Source: Oxalobacteraceae bacterium CAVE-383
Lineage (GTDB): Bacteria; Pseudomonadota; Gammaproteobacteria; Burkholderiales; Burkholderiaceae_D
DNA: 64,000 bases
Direction: 5' to 3'
Assembly: GCA_004134995.1 (NCBI GenBank)
Contig: REGP01000002.1
Coordinates: 1,054,001 to 1,118,000, forward strand
The translations under genes and the position numbers were made by a program. Shown here one piece after another: positions 1 to 8,812 of this stretch. The notes below the pieces were generated by a model. That model made no database searches. It saw nothing but the letters and a program-made list of their open reading frames with translations, and was not told the origin of the DNA. The first letter of the stretch is position 1, and every line of letters begins with the position of its first letter.

Positions 1-679
<679 letters not shown>

Positions 680-714
680 TTATTCTCCTGAATACAATTT
701 TGAAGGTGAAGCGA

Positions 715-750
715 AACCGGCCCGCTGCACTGAATGCAGGCGGGCCGGTT
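715..750 (-). promoter_or_regulatory. Hairpin between groES and groEL
   Basis: The 82-base gap between groES and groEL holds an 11-base inverted repeat (AACCGGCCCGC against GCGGGCCGGTT), with TGCA/TGCA pairing inside it. No U-run follows on the minus strand, so it is not a normal terminator. In other bacteria groESL messages are processed or partly attenuated between the two genes; that this hairpin does so is inference. Confidence 0.55.
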
Positions 751-758
751 CGGCTGAA

Positions 759-1049
759 TTATTTTTCGACGACGGCGAACAGATCTTCTTCACGCATCAC
801 CAGCAATTCCTGGCCATCGATCTTGACCGATTGGCCGGCATATTTGCCGAACAGAACGCGGTCGCCGACTTTCACAGCCAGGGCGCGGACATTGCCGTTT
901 TCCAGGATTTTGCCATTGCCGACGGCGAGGATCTCGCCTTGGTCCGGCTTTTCAGCGGCAGTTTCCGGCAGCACGATACCCGATGCGGTTTTGGTTTCCT
1001 GATCGAGACGTTTAACGATAACGCGGTCGTGTAATGGACGAAGACCCAT
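759..1049 (-). CDS. groES: Co-chaperonin GroES
   Basis: Complete 96-residue GroES, the normal family length. It forms the heptameric lid on GroEL. The N-terminal strand [12 protein letters not shown], the mobile-loop region around SGIVLPETA (residues about 24-32) that contacts GroEL, and the C-terminal [22 protein letters not shown] region are all recognisable. The ATG has an AAGGAG ribosome site about 7 bases upstream. First gene of the groESL operon; promoter and CIRCE operator lie about 140-190 bases upstream. Confidence 0.98.
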   Translation of the reverse strand: MGLRPLHDRVIVKRLDQETKTASGIVLPETAAEKPDQGEILAVGNGKILENGNVRALAVKVGDRVLFGKYAGQSVKIDGQELLVMREEDLFAVVEK

Positions 1050-1187
1050 AAAAAACTCCTTGAATTCAATAAGTTATGAATAATTAATTGCGAGGTATTC
1101 GCGACGGCAGCGTTGCATGCGGCAACGCTGCACCGGAAAAAGTACGTCATGCCAGGGCTGGACCGGTCGGCGCTTGGCCGGCGGTTG

Positions 1188-1214
1188 TTAGCACTCTGAC
1201 GTAACGAGTGCTAA
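1188..1214. promoter_or_regulatory. CIRCE operator (HrcA binding site)
   Basis: Perfect match to the CIRCE element: TTAGCACTC, nine bases, GAGTGCTAA. HrcA binds this repeat and represses groESL until heat shock titrates GroEL away. It directly follows the -10 box of the groES promoter, so bound HrcA would block the start site. Sequence match is exact; HrcA itself is not encoded in the window. Confidence 0.97.
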
Positions 1215-1242
1215 GTATAGGGGCGGGGTGTCGATATTTCAA
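1214..1242 (-). promoter_or_regulatory. Sigma-70 promoter of groESL
   Basis: On the minus strand TTGAAA (1242-1237), a 17-base spacer and TATACT (1219-1214) form a near-consensus housekeeping promoter. CIRCE begins at its downstream edge. Repression by HrcA on a sigma-70 promoter, rather than a sigma-32 promoter, is the arrangement suggested here. Confidence 0.8.
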
Positions 1243-1414
1243 GGGGGTGATGAAGAAGAATAGAGTCTGTCTGTTTTGCACAGAAAGTGACCCTGGAGAG
1301 TCAAGTCTGCGAGCAAATCAACAGAAGAATCAATTGCCGCCCTATTTCGGACCGTTTAATCCCGCATATGGTGCAGTTGAATCCAATGAACGTACCTGAT
1401 GGCTGTCTTCAATC

Positions 1415-1443
1415 TTGACATATTACTGGTATATCACTGGCAT
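1415..1443 (+). promoter_or_regulatory. Candidate promoter/operator of the amide-uptake operon
   Basis: TTGACA at 1415-1420 is a perfect -35 box, but the hexamer 17 bases on (TGGCAT) is a poor -10. The spacer holds TGGTATATCA, an imperfect palindrome resembling GntR-family operators, and ACTGG occurs twice (1425 and 1436). A regulated promoter is plausible; no regulator gene is adjacent. The rest of 1243-1507 shows nothing else. Confidence 0.35.
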
Positions 1444-1507
1444 GTTGATTGCTTCTACATAAAAAGCAAGTCTGTTCGGGACTGCACAATCAACATGGGA
1501 GTTCAAT

Positions 1508-2452
1508 ATGCGTTTTGTAAAAAAATCGGGTGATCAAGCAGGCGCCCGCAACGCCGGTACTCGGCCAACATTGATCAAATGGTTCTCGCAGGCTTTGGTT
1601 TTTGCAGCATGTGCAGCAGGATTTGTCGCGTCATCGCATGCCGCATCCGCTGATATCGCCGCCTCGGCCGCATGCAAGGCTTTGCAAGCCAAGTACTCTC
1701 AGTTCAATGGCAAGACGCTGACCAACGCAATTAATCCGCATACGCCTGGTTACGAAGCGCTCGATCCGCAAGATCCAAACAAATACGCCGGATTCGATAT
1801 CGACCTTGGCGAAGCACTGGGTAAATGCCTTGGTTTCAACGTGGCGTACAAGCCAGTCGGCTTTGCGGCGTTGATTCCGACTGTCGCAAGCGGTCAGGCT
1901 GATTTTGTGATTTCCGATATTTATGCCACCGAAGATCGTGCCAAAGCGGTGGATTTCATCACTTACTCGAAGGTGTCGGACGGCGTTCTGGCTGCCAAAG
2001 ATAATCCGAAGAAGATCACCGGTATCGATACTTCGCTGTGTGGTTTGACTGCCGCAGAAAATACGGGCTTCGTCGAAGTGCCGTTGATCGAAAACCTGGC
2101 AGCGACATGTAAGGCTGCCGGCAAGCCGGCACCAACGGTTCTGCTTTTCGATAACAACGCAAGCTGCATTCAAGCGATCCTGGCCGGCCGCGCCGACACG
2201 TATATCAACGACGTCAATACGGTCGAACAGGCAGTCAAGGCGTATCCCGAAAAATTGAGCAAGGCCCTTGCAGTAACACTGCCTTACTACATCGGTATCG
2301 GCGTGGCGCAGAAAAACACCCAGTTGCGCGACGCGCTTGTTGCCGCCTTGAAGGAAGTGCAAACGGCGGGCATCGAAACGGCATTGCTTAAAAAGTGGTC
2401 GCTCGACGTCGCTGCGCTTGAAGCGCCGCGGGTTATCAGCACCACCAAGTAA
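1508..2452 (+). CDS. Amino-acid-type ABC transporter substrate-binding protein
   Basis: 314-residue periplasmic binding protein of the SBP_bac_3 class. A long N-terminal region ending in a hydrophobic stretch and SHAASA (cleavage near residue 45) is a signal peptide. The mature part has the family patterns YAGFDIDLGEALG, VASGQADFVISDIYAT and the closing-lobe motif around NDVNTVEQA. It would deliver ligand to the fused permease-ATPase encoded 19 bases downstream. Start ATG follows GGGAG. Downstream RidA and amidase genes suggest an amide or amino-acid-like ligand; the real ligand cannot be read from sequence. Confidence 0.88.
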   Translation: MRFVKKSGDQAGARNAGTRPTLIKWFSQALVFAACAAGFVASSHAASADIAASAACKALQAKYSQFNGKTLTNAINPHTPGYEALDPQDPNKYAGFDIDLGEALGKCLGFNVAYKPVGFAALIPTVASGQADFVISDIYATEDRAKAVDFITYSKVSDGVLAAKDNPKKITGIDTSLCGLTAAENTGFVEVPLIENLAATCKAAGKPAPTVLLFDNNASCIQAILAGRADTYINDVNTVEQAVKAYPEKLSKALAVTLPYYIGIGVAQKNTQLRDALVAALKEVQTAGIETALLKKWSLDVAALEAPRVISTTK

Positions 2453-2471
2453 CTGAAACGGGCGATCTCAG

Positions 2472-4004
2472 ATGGAATTATTCGTACACTATTTGACCCT
2501 GGATTATCTTCAGCAAGGGGTCGCCCTTTCAGTGGGGGTTACCGGTATCGGGCTGTTCGGTGGCCTGATACTGGGCGTTGTCCTGGCCAGCATGCAGATG
2601 GCGCGCTATCGCATGGTGTCAGGCTTCGCGCGACTGTATGCTGTCATCTTCCGTGGCACACCATTGATTCTGCAGATGGTGTTTTTTTACGATGCATTGC
2701 CGCTGGTCGGCATCAAGATGTCGGCGCTTGCTTCGGCCGGCATTGCACTCGCATGCAATGAAGCACCGTTTATTGCCGAGATGCTGCGCTCCGGCATCCG
2801 TGGCGTTGATCGTGGCCAGGTCATGGCAGGGGAGGCGCTCGGCATGTCGCCGATCACGCTGATGCGCCATATCGTTGCGCCGCAAGCGCTGCGCAGCATG
2901 ATTCCCGGTTTCGGAAACGAGGCGGTCAGTGCCTTGAAAAATTCTTCGCTCGCGTCGTTCATCTCGGTTCAGGAGCTGACATTACGCAGTACCCAACTGG
3001 CGTCATCGACCTTCGACTTTTTTTCGGTATTTTGCGCATCGGGTTTGTTGTATCTGATTTTGACAGGCGTGGTGACAGGGCTGCAGTTTCTGGCCGAATA
3101 CACGTTCGATCTCGACCGCATGCGCAAAGGCGCGCAAGGAAAAGATCCGGTTCCCGCCGTGTCCGTGGCCGGTTCGACAGCGACTGCTTTGGCGCCACGC
3201 GCCGGCGTTGCTCCTGGCGAGATGATGGTCGAGGTGAAAAATCTGAGCAAGCGATTCGGTGACCATACAATTTTTACCGGACTGAACCTGCAGGTGCAAC
3301 CTGGCGAAGTCGTCGCACTGCTTGGGCCAAGCGGGTCGGGGAAAAGTACGCTGCTGCGTTGTATCAACCGCCTTGAAGCATGGGATGCGGGCGAGGTCAG
3401 CATTCATGGACAACGTGTCGGTTTCGCCGATGACGGCCGTGCACTGACATCGCGCGAAGTCGCACGCCAGCGCGCGCATTACGGCGTCGGCATGGTGTTT
3501 CAACACTTCAACCTGTTTGGTCATCTCACGGCACTTGAGAATATTGCCGGCCCGTTACGGTGGGTGCACGGCGTACCTGCGGAAGAGGCCAGGCAGCGCG
3601 CCCTCGCATTGCTCGAGCGAGTGGGTTTATCGCATCGTGCCCATGCGCTGCCGCGACATTTATCAGGCGGTCAGCAACAGCGCATTGCAATCGCTCGTGC
3701 ATTGGCGCCGCAGCCAAGCGTATTGCTTCTCGACGAACCGACGTCGGCGCTCGACCCGGAACTCGTGAACGAAGTACTGGAAGTGATTCGAAAACTGGCG
3801 GTCGAAGATGGGCTGACCATGATTATTTCGACCCATCAATTACGTTTTGCCAAGGAAGTGGCTAGTCGCGTCATTTTCCTGAGTGGCGGTGTCGTGGCCG
3901 AGGACGGCCCCACTGCTGAAGTACTGACCCATCCGAAGAACCCGCTGACCATGCGTTTCCTGAGTGTGATGGGCAATGAAGTTAACCCGGCGTTTGCACT
4001 ATGA
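2472..4004 (+). CDS. Fused ABC permease-ATPase, polar amino acid type
   Basis: 510 residues combining two normally separate subunits. Residues about 1-220 are a HisM/GlnP-type inner-membrane permease with several hydrophobic helices and the EAA-like loop (GEALGMSPITLMRHIVAPQA) that docks on the ATPase. After a Pro/Ala-rich linker, residues about 250-510 are a GlnQ-type ATPase: Walker A GPSGSGKST (about 285), signature LSGGQQQR (about 397), Walker B LLLDEP and the switch His in ISTHQ. As only one permease gene is present, the transporter is probably a homodimer of this fusion. It overlaps the RidA gene by four bases (ATGA). Confidence 0.9.
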   Translation: MELFVHYLTLDYLQQGVALSVGVTGIGLFGGLILGVVLASMQMARYRMVSGFARLYAVIFRGTPLILQMVFFYDALPLVGIKMSALASAGIALACNEAPFIAEMLRSGIRGVDRGQVMAGEALGMSPITLMRHIVAPQALRSMIPGFGNEAVSALKNSSLASFISVQELTLRSTQLASSTFDFFSVFCASGLLYLILTGVVTGLQFLAEYTFDLDRMRKGAQGKDPVPAVSVAGSTATALAPRAGVAPGEMMVEVKNLSKRFGDHTIFTGLNLQVQPGEVVALLGPSGSGKSTLLRCINRLEAWDAGEVSIHGQRVGFADDGRALTSREVARQRAHYGVGMVFQHFNLFGHLTALENIAGPLRWVHGVPAEEARQRALALLERVGLSHRAHALPRHLSGGQQQRIAIARALAPQPSVLLLDEPTSALDPELVNEVLEVIRKLAVEDGLTMIISTHQLRFAKEVASRVIFLSGGVVAEDGPTAEVLTHPKNPLTMRFLSVMGNEVNPAFAL

Positions 4005-4408
4005 CGATCAAAAAACAATCATTTTCTTTCAGCCCTGCCGAGAACGTGCCGCAGCAGGTAGGTCCGTTTTGCCATGCCACGCAGTGGGGTAATCAACTCT
4101 TCGTTACGGGGCAGATGCCTACCGATCCTGCAACAGGAAAGTTGGTTGAAGGCGATGTCGTGGTTCAAGCCAATCAGGTTCGTCGCAATCTCGAAGCGGT
4201 ACTGAAGCAATTCAGCCTGACGCTTGATGATTGCCTGATGGTGCGCGTCTACCTTACTTCGTTCGATGATTACGATGCGTTCAATGCCGACTACAAAACA
4301 TGGTTCAAAGGACCATTGCCGAGCCGCACTTGCGTTGGGGTGACAGGTCTGGCGGTTGGCGCGCTGGTTGAGATCGATCTCACTGCAGGTATCCCGGACG
4401 AGCGTTGA
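4001..4408 (+). CDS. RidA/YjgF family enamine deaminase-like protein
   Basis: 135 residues, the usual length of the trimeric RidA family, which hydrolyses reactive enamine/imine intermediates such as 2-aminoacrylate. The motif PSRTCVGVTGL contains the Arg that binds the substrate carboxylate, followed by the typical VEIDLTA strand. The start overlaps the transporter stop (ATGA), so the genes are translationally coupled. In this operon it may clear imines formed while the imported compound is broken down, or belong to the catabolic subgroup of the family; the substrate is unknown. Confidence 0.9.
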   Translation: MTIKKQSFSFSPAENVPQQVGPFCHATQWGNQLFVTGQMPTDPATGKLVEGDVVVQANQVRRNLEAVLKQFSLTLDDCLMVRVYLTSFDDYDAFNADYKTWFKGPLPSRTCVGVTGLAVGALVEIDLTAGIPDER

Positions 4409-4452
4409 CACAGCAGCATGCAAGCCGATTGAAGTTAAAGGAAAGACGAACA

Positions 4453-5892
4453 ATGAGCGAACATATTTGCAGCGCAAGCTGCGGCCATCTTCCTGCACCG
4501 GAAGCCGGATCTGCCATGGCGCAAGAATTGGAAGAGGCACGACATCAGGTAATGCACGATGAAATTGGCGGCAAAGCGTCTGCCGGCACATCGCCATCTG
4601 CACCGGGCATGGCACAGACCGCTTCGAAAGATTCACTGCCTGTTGCCCGCATCGTGTCGCAGCACCACTATCTTCCTGCGACCAAGGACACGGTACTGTG
4701 GGGCTATTTCAGCCGCTCCGCAAAACCGGCGCTCGAAATCGATTCCGGCGACTACGTCACCATCGAGGCATTGACGCATCATGCGAATGACGATGCCGAG
4801 CGCATGGTGTCAGGCGATCGAGGCGCTGAAAGTATTTTCCGATGGGACAAGGACGGAAAGAATATCGACCGTCGTGGTATCGGTGCATTGGATGATCCGC
4901 GTGGCGCCGGCGGCGGTCTTGGTGTGCATATCTGTACCGGCCCGGTAGCGATCCGTGGCGCACGGCCGGGCGACGTATTGGAGGTGCGCATCGTCGACAT
5001 CAAACCGCGCCCAAGCGCCAATCCTCTGTACCAGGGAAAAACGTTTGGCAGCAATGCGGCGGCGAACTGGGGATTTCATTACGGCGATCTGCTGACAGAG
5101 CCGAAAACACGTGAAGTCGTCACCATCTATGAAATCGATGCCCATGGAGAAAACCGCTGGGCAAAGGCTGTCTACAGCTATCGCTGGACGCCACAGACCG
5201 ATCCGTTCGGCGTGGTCCATCCGGTCATCGATTATCCGGGCGTGCCGGTCGATCACACAACGATCCAAAAAAAATATGACGTGCTGCGCAACGTACGGGT
5301 GCCGGTACGTGCGCACTTTGGCACGATCGGCGTGGCACCGAAGGAAGCCGAGTACGTGACATCGAATCCGCCGAATTACAACGGCGGAAATATCGACAAC
5401 TGGCGCATTGGAAAAGGTGCTGTGATGTATTACCCGGTCGCAGTCGATGGCGCATTGTTTTCTGTTGGCGACCCCCATGCGTCTCAAGGCGATTCCGAAC
5501 TATGCGGGACGGCGATTGAATGCTCACTGACCGGCACCTTTCAGTTTATTTTGCACAAGCAGGAATCGCTGTCAGGCACGTCGCTGGACGGCTTGCATTA
5601 TCCCTTGCTTGAGACGGCGGATGCCTGGTTGGTGCATGGCTTCAGTTATGCGAACTATCTGGCGGAGCTGCCTGAAGATCCGCAATCCACGATTTTTGCC
5701 AAATCCTCACTGGACCTGGCCATGCGCGATGCCTTCCGCAAGATGCGCCATTTTCTGATGACTGCGAAGGGGCTTGATGAAGACGAGGCAATTTCCCTTC
5801 TGACAGTCGGTGTGGATTTTGGCGTTACGCAGGTTGTGGATGGCAACTGGGGCGTACACGCCACACTGCAAAAACAATTATTCATACCATAG
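4453..5892 (+). CDS. Acetamidase/formamidase family amidohydrolase
   Basis: 479-residue member of the FmdA/AmdA family, which hydrolyses short amides to acid and ammonia. Recognisable parts are GYFSRSAKPALEIDSGDYV, the GPVAIRGARPGDVLEV strand and the GDPHASQGDSELCGTAIE segment typical of the active-site region. The ATG at 4453 is chosen because AAAGGAAAG precedes it; an upstream TTG at 4405 overlaps ridA and has no good site. The first 55 residues are an unusual hydrophilic extension starting MSEHICSASCGH, with a Cys/His cluster that could bind metal (inference). Last gene of the uptake operon. Confidence 0.88.
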   Translation: MSEHICSASCGHLPAPEAGSAMAQELEEARHQVMHDEIGGKASAGTSPSAPGMAQTASKDSLPVARIVSQHHYLPATKDTVLWGYFSRSAKPALEIDSGDYVTIEALTHHANDDAERMVSGDRGAESIFRWDKDGKNIDRRGIGALDDPRGAGGGLGVHICTGPVAIRGARPGDVLEVRIVDIKPRPSANPLYQGKTFGSNAAANWGFHYGDLLTEPKTREVVTIYEIDAHGENRWAKAVYSYRWTPQTDPFGVVHPVIDYPGVPVDHTTIQKKYDVLRNVRVPVRAHFGTIGVAPKEAEYVTSNPPNYNGGNIDNWRIGKGAVMYYPVAVDGALFSVGDPHASQGDSELCGTAIECSLTGTFQFILHKQESLSGTSLDGLHYPLLETADAWLVHGFSYANYLAELPEDPQSTIFAKSSLDLAMRDAFRKMRHFLMTAKGLDEDEAISLLTVGVDFGVTQVVDGNWGVHATLQKQLFIP

Positions 5893-5907
5893 ACATCACA
5901 GGCGTGA

Positions 5908-5925
5908 CGCGATACGCGGTTTTTT
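5908..5925 (+). terminator. Weak possible terminator after the amidase gene
   Basis: CGCG-ATA-CGCG is followed by GTTTTTT sixteen bases after the amidase stop. The four-base stem is short, so this is a tentative call supported mainly by the T-run and by the convergent kinase gene that follows. Confidence 0.3.
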
Positions 5926-5975
5926 AACTTTATCTTTCTCAAGCAGGGGCGATGAAGAAGAAAAAAGTCCGGTGT

Positions 5976-7373
5976 TCAGATACCGGTTTTGCCTGGGAAA
6001 AAAATGGTGAAACGCGTTGTCCGGTTGCTGCTGGCGGCATGCCACGTTCCCTGATGGAGCGACATGATGCTGCGCACGATCGACAAGCCGAGGCCGCTGG
6101 CGTCGGATGATCCTCTGCGCGACGCATCGGCCCGGTAGAACCGGTCGAACAAACGTCCCAGGTGATGCGCTTCGATCGTGTGTCCGGTGTTTTCGACGAT
6201 CATGGTTGTACCGGATGCATTCTGCTCCGTCGTCAAGACGATCTCCGTTCCCGGGTCCGCATAACGGACCGCATTGGCGAACAGATTCGCCAGCGCCCTG
6301 CGCAACAAAGTCGGATCGGCCCAGACCATGCCGCTGCCGCGGAGAACCAGCCTGATATCGCGCTCCTCGGCCGGTCCTTCGAAATATTCGCCGATGCGCT
6401 GCAACTCATCGGCGACATCGAGCGCCTTGCGTTCAATGGCATGGTCGGCATGTTCGGCACGCGCCAGGAACAGCATGTTGTCGGTCATCTTGGACAGACG
6501 CTGCAATTCCTCGAAGTTCGACCCCAGCAGTTTTTCGTAATATTCGATGTCGCGCCGCTGGCCAAGGGCGACCTCGGTTTGTCCAAGCATGTTGCCGATC
6601 GGGGTGCGCAGATCATGCGCCATGTCGGCCGACACCTGGCTCAGTTGCGTAAAACTCATTTCCAGGCGGTCCAGCATTCCGTTGAACGCGCCGATCAGCG
6701 GGAGGAGTTCGCGTGGCGCATGCATGTTGTCGATACGAATAGAGAGATTGCGGATATCGATCGATGCGGTTTGCGTCGCCAACCGGCGCAATGGCAGTAG
6801 CCCGTGGCGGGTCAGCCAATACGCCAGCAGTGCGGTCAGAAGCGCGGCCGCCGACGCCACCAGCAGGATACGGTCGCGATAGGCCCGCAGCATGCTGGTT
6901 CGCTCGGTCATCAGGCGCCCGGCGATAATTTGCAACTCGTGTGGCGCATCCGAAGTGACGGCGGCGGCGGAGATGGCGATAAACGGCGTCCCGTCCTTTT
7001 GCAGCGAATGGTGAACGTCAGCCAGCGACAGCGGGGCATTGGCAGCGACCGGCGCCATTTCCGGCACCGCCGTGCGCCCGGGGTTGACTTCGATCAGCGG
7101 CTTCTGCCCGGGGAATTTCAGTACCAGCAACGCCTCCTGGTTACCCAGCATATTGGAAAACAACTGCGGTTTTTGATGTATCAAATCCAGCACATCCACG
7201 TCCCGCAGCAGGATGCGTATCTGGTCGACGCGGCCGATCAGTGCGGCATCGTCACGCAATATCAGTTGCGCTTCCAGTCCGCGATACAAGGCGTAGCCGA
7301 CCGTGGCCAGGACGGTAAACGACAGCAAGGCAAACAGCAGCGCGAGACGCGAAATCAATGAGTGGCGTTTCAT
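5976..7373 (-). CDS. Heavy-metal-type sensor histidine kinase (CusS-like)
   Basis: 465-residue inner-membrane kinase. A first membrane helix (about 9-29), a periplasmic sensor loop of roughly 135 residues, a second helix (about 165-185), a HAMP linker, the phospho-acceptor motif MAHDLRTP (His near residue 250), N-box [10 protein letters not shown] and G-box SGLGLSIV follow in the order of the CusS/IrlS group. Its start overlaps the regulator stop by four bases. The divergent CzcE-like gene and shared palindromes suggest it senses copper or a related metal. It is complete; the ligand is inferred from context only. Confidence 0.9.
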   Translation of the reverse strand: MKRHSLISRLALLFALLSFTVLATVGYALYRGLEAQLILRDDAALIGRVDQIRILLRDVDVLDLIHQKPQLFSNMLGNQEALLVLKFPGQKPLIEVNPGRTAVPEMAPVAANAPLSLADVHHSLQKDGTPFIAISAAAVTSDAPHELQIIAGRLMTERTSMLRAYRDRILLVASAAALLTALLAYWLTRHGLLPLRRLATQTASIDIRNLSIRIDNMHAPRELLPLIGAFNGMLDRLEMSFTQLSQVSADMAHDLRTPIGNMLGQTEVALGQRRDIEYYEKLLGSNFEELQRLSKMTDNMLFLARAEHADHAIERKALDVADELQRIGEYFEGPAEERDIRLVLRGSGMVWADPTLLRRALANLFANAVRYADPGTEIVLTTEQNASGTTMIVENTGHTIEAHHLGRLFDRFYRADASRRGSSDASGLGLSIVRSIMSLHQGTWHAASSNRTTRFTIFFPGKTGI

Positions 7374-8044
7374 GTCTCGACTTCGCAGCGATAGCCTACG
7401 CCGTGCACCGTGTGGATCAGCCGCATGGCGAAAGGTTCGTCTATCTTCTGGCGCAAGCGCCGAACGGCCACATCGACAACATTGGTGTCGCTATCGAAAT
7501 TCATGTCCCATACCCGCGATGCGATCAGCGAACGGGACAACACCTGTCCCTTGTGAAGCACAAAAAAGTGCAGCAGGTTGAATTCCTTGTTGGTCAAAGT
7601 AACGCGAATGCCGGCGCGCACGACACGGCGTTTGGGCACGTCGATCTGCAAATCGGCGATTGCCAGCACATCTTCCTGCCGCGCCTGATTGCCGCGTCGC
7701 AATACCACCCGGATGCGCGCCAGCAATTCCGCGAACGAAAACGGCTTGACCAAATAGTCGTCCGCGCCCAGTTCCAGCCCTTTGAGGCGATCCTCGAGCG
7801 TGCCGCGCGCAGTCAGGAACAGCACAGGCGTATTGGCTTGCTTGTCCAGTTTCCGCATGACTTCCCAGCCGTCCATTTCAGGCATCATCACATCGAGCAG
7901 AATCAGGTCATAGCGCATTTCCTGCGCCATATGCAAACCGTCTTTTCCGTTGCCCGCCAGATCGACCACATAGCCGGATTCGGTCAATCCGTCGCGCATG
8001 TACTCGCCTGCCTTGGGCTCGTCTTCGATTACCAGGATTCTCAC
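7370..8044 (-). CDS. OmpR-family response regulator (CusR/CopR-like)
   Basis: 224 residues: receiver domain with acidic pocket and phospho-acceptor Asp near residue 51 ([13 protein letters not shown]), switch Thr (FLTARG) and Lys (LVKPFSF), then a winged-helix DNA-binding domain with TNKEFNLL and [15 protein letters not shown], characteristic of metal regulators of the CusR/CopR/IrlR group. It starts with GTG. Partner of the overlapping kinase. Two related palindromes between it and the divergent CzcE-like gene are the probable binding sites, implying autoregulation. Confidence 0.92.
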   Translation of the reverse strand: MRILVIEDEPKAGEYMRDGLTESGYVVDLAGNGKDGLHMAQEMRYDLILLDVMMPEMDGWEVMRKLDKQANTPVLFLTARGTLEDRLKGLELGADDYLVKPFSFAELLARIRVVLRRGNQARQEDVLAIADLQIDVPKRRVVRAGIRVTLTNKEFNLLHFFVLHKGQVLSRSLIASRVWDMNFDSDTNVVDVAVRRLRQKIDEPFAMRLIHTVHGVGYRCEVET

Positions 8045-8125
8045 TTCGCTACCCTTGCCCTTCCGGTGCGGTCATTGTTTGCAATGATGCCATCTTAGCC
8101 CACTGGCGCGGACAAAGTTCTTACA

Positions 8126-8151
8126 CAGTCATGACAAAGCTGTAATGACTG
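8126..8151. promoter_or_regulatory. Palindromic operator 1 (response-regulator gene side)
   Basis: CAGTCAT and ATGACTG form a perfect 7-base inverted repeat with a 12-base spacer. The right half lies in TGTAATGACTG, which recurs at 8209-8219. The centre is about 53 bases upstream of the start expected from a TAAGAT -10 box at 8097-8092 (minus strand), a suitable place for OmpR-type activation. Confidence 0.5.
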
Positions 8152-8198
8152 CGGCGACGGCCGACCGACGCTTTTCAATTTTCAGCAATCCCGCTTTT

Positions 8199-8253
8199 GT
8201 CATTGGAATGTAATGACTGAGTCACATTTTCGTCACCACCGGATTTCTATACT
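8199..8253 (+). promoter_or_regulatory. Palindromic operator 2 and promoter of the CzcE-like gene
   Basis: GTCATT (8199-8204) and AATGAC (8212-8217) form an inverted repeat inside a second copy of TGTAATGACTG (8209-8219). A good -10 box, TATACT at 8248-8253, has no proper -35 (CATTTT 17 bases upstream). A strong -10 without a -35 and a repeat near -52 is the usual layout of a promoter activated by a phosphorylated regulator. Confidence 0.5.
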
Positions 8254-8318
8254 GGCCTCCATCGACACACCACATGTCGATCCACGTTATCCACAACCTT
8301 ACTTTCATGGGAAAAATC

Positions 8319-8669
8319 ATGTTGAAAATCAAAAGCATCACCACTCTCCTGGCCTTCGCAGCCGTTTCGTCCGCCATGCTCGCTTCCGGCGCTCAGGCAG
8401 CGGCCCCGGCCGGCACTGCTGCCGGCTATGGAAACAGCGTTGCCGCCGACACTTATGGCCGCCAAATCACGATTTCTCCCCAGACAAAATGGGTCAACGT
8501 CACCGATGGCGAGACGGTGAAGTTTGACGTCAACGGCAAAACTTTCGCATGGAATGTAGACACCTTCAGCAATGATACGGTGTTCGATCTTGCCAAGATC
8601 GCGCCGGCCGGCATCGAAGTCAATAACGTGCGCGTCTATGTCGCACCCAATCCGCTGTATTTCAACTGA
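8319..8669 (+). CDS. CzcE-like periplasmic protein
   Basis: 116 residues starting MLKIKSITTLL. A signal peptide ends near SGAQA, leaving a small mature protein. The mature part (YGRQITISPQTKWVNVTDGE, then FDLAKIAPAG) resembles the CzcE family, periplasmic copper-binding proteins that occur beside CusRS/CzcRS-type systems in Burkholderiales. ATG at 8319 was chosen because GGGAAAA precedes it. It is transcribed away from the two-component genes, with paired palindromes between them, so copper or other metal induction is likely. Metal binding is inferred from family and context. Confidence 0.72.
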   Translation: MLKIKSITTLLAFAAVSSAMLASGAQAAAPAGTAAGYGNSVAADTYGRQITISPQTKWVNVTDGETVKFDVNGKTFAWNVDTFSNDTVFDLAKIAPAGIEVNNVRVYVAPNPLYFN

Positions 8670-8812
8670 CCTGCGCCAAGCCCCTGAGCCGCCGCGCATG
8701 TCCGGCAGCCCGGGGCAGCAGCGGTTCTGCCTTCATATCATCCATTCATGCCCGGCGCGTCGTCAGAGCGCCGGTATCGGCTTGCGGATCCATCGAAAAC
8801 AATGGAGCACTC

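Noticed and set aside
1208..1399. Possible 63-residue gene between groES and the binding-protein gene
   Set aside because: It starts inside the CIRCE/promoter region, has no ribosome site and no family resemblance.
4405..4452. Upstream TTG start for the amidase gene
   Set aside because: The ATG at 4453 has a clear ribosome site and the extra 16 residues do not resemble the family.
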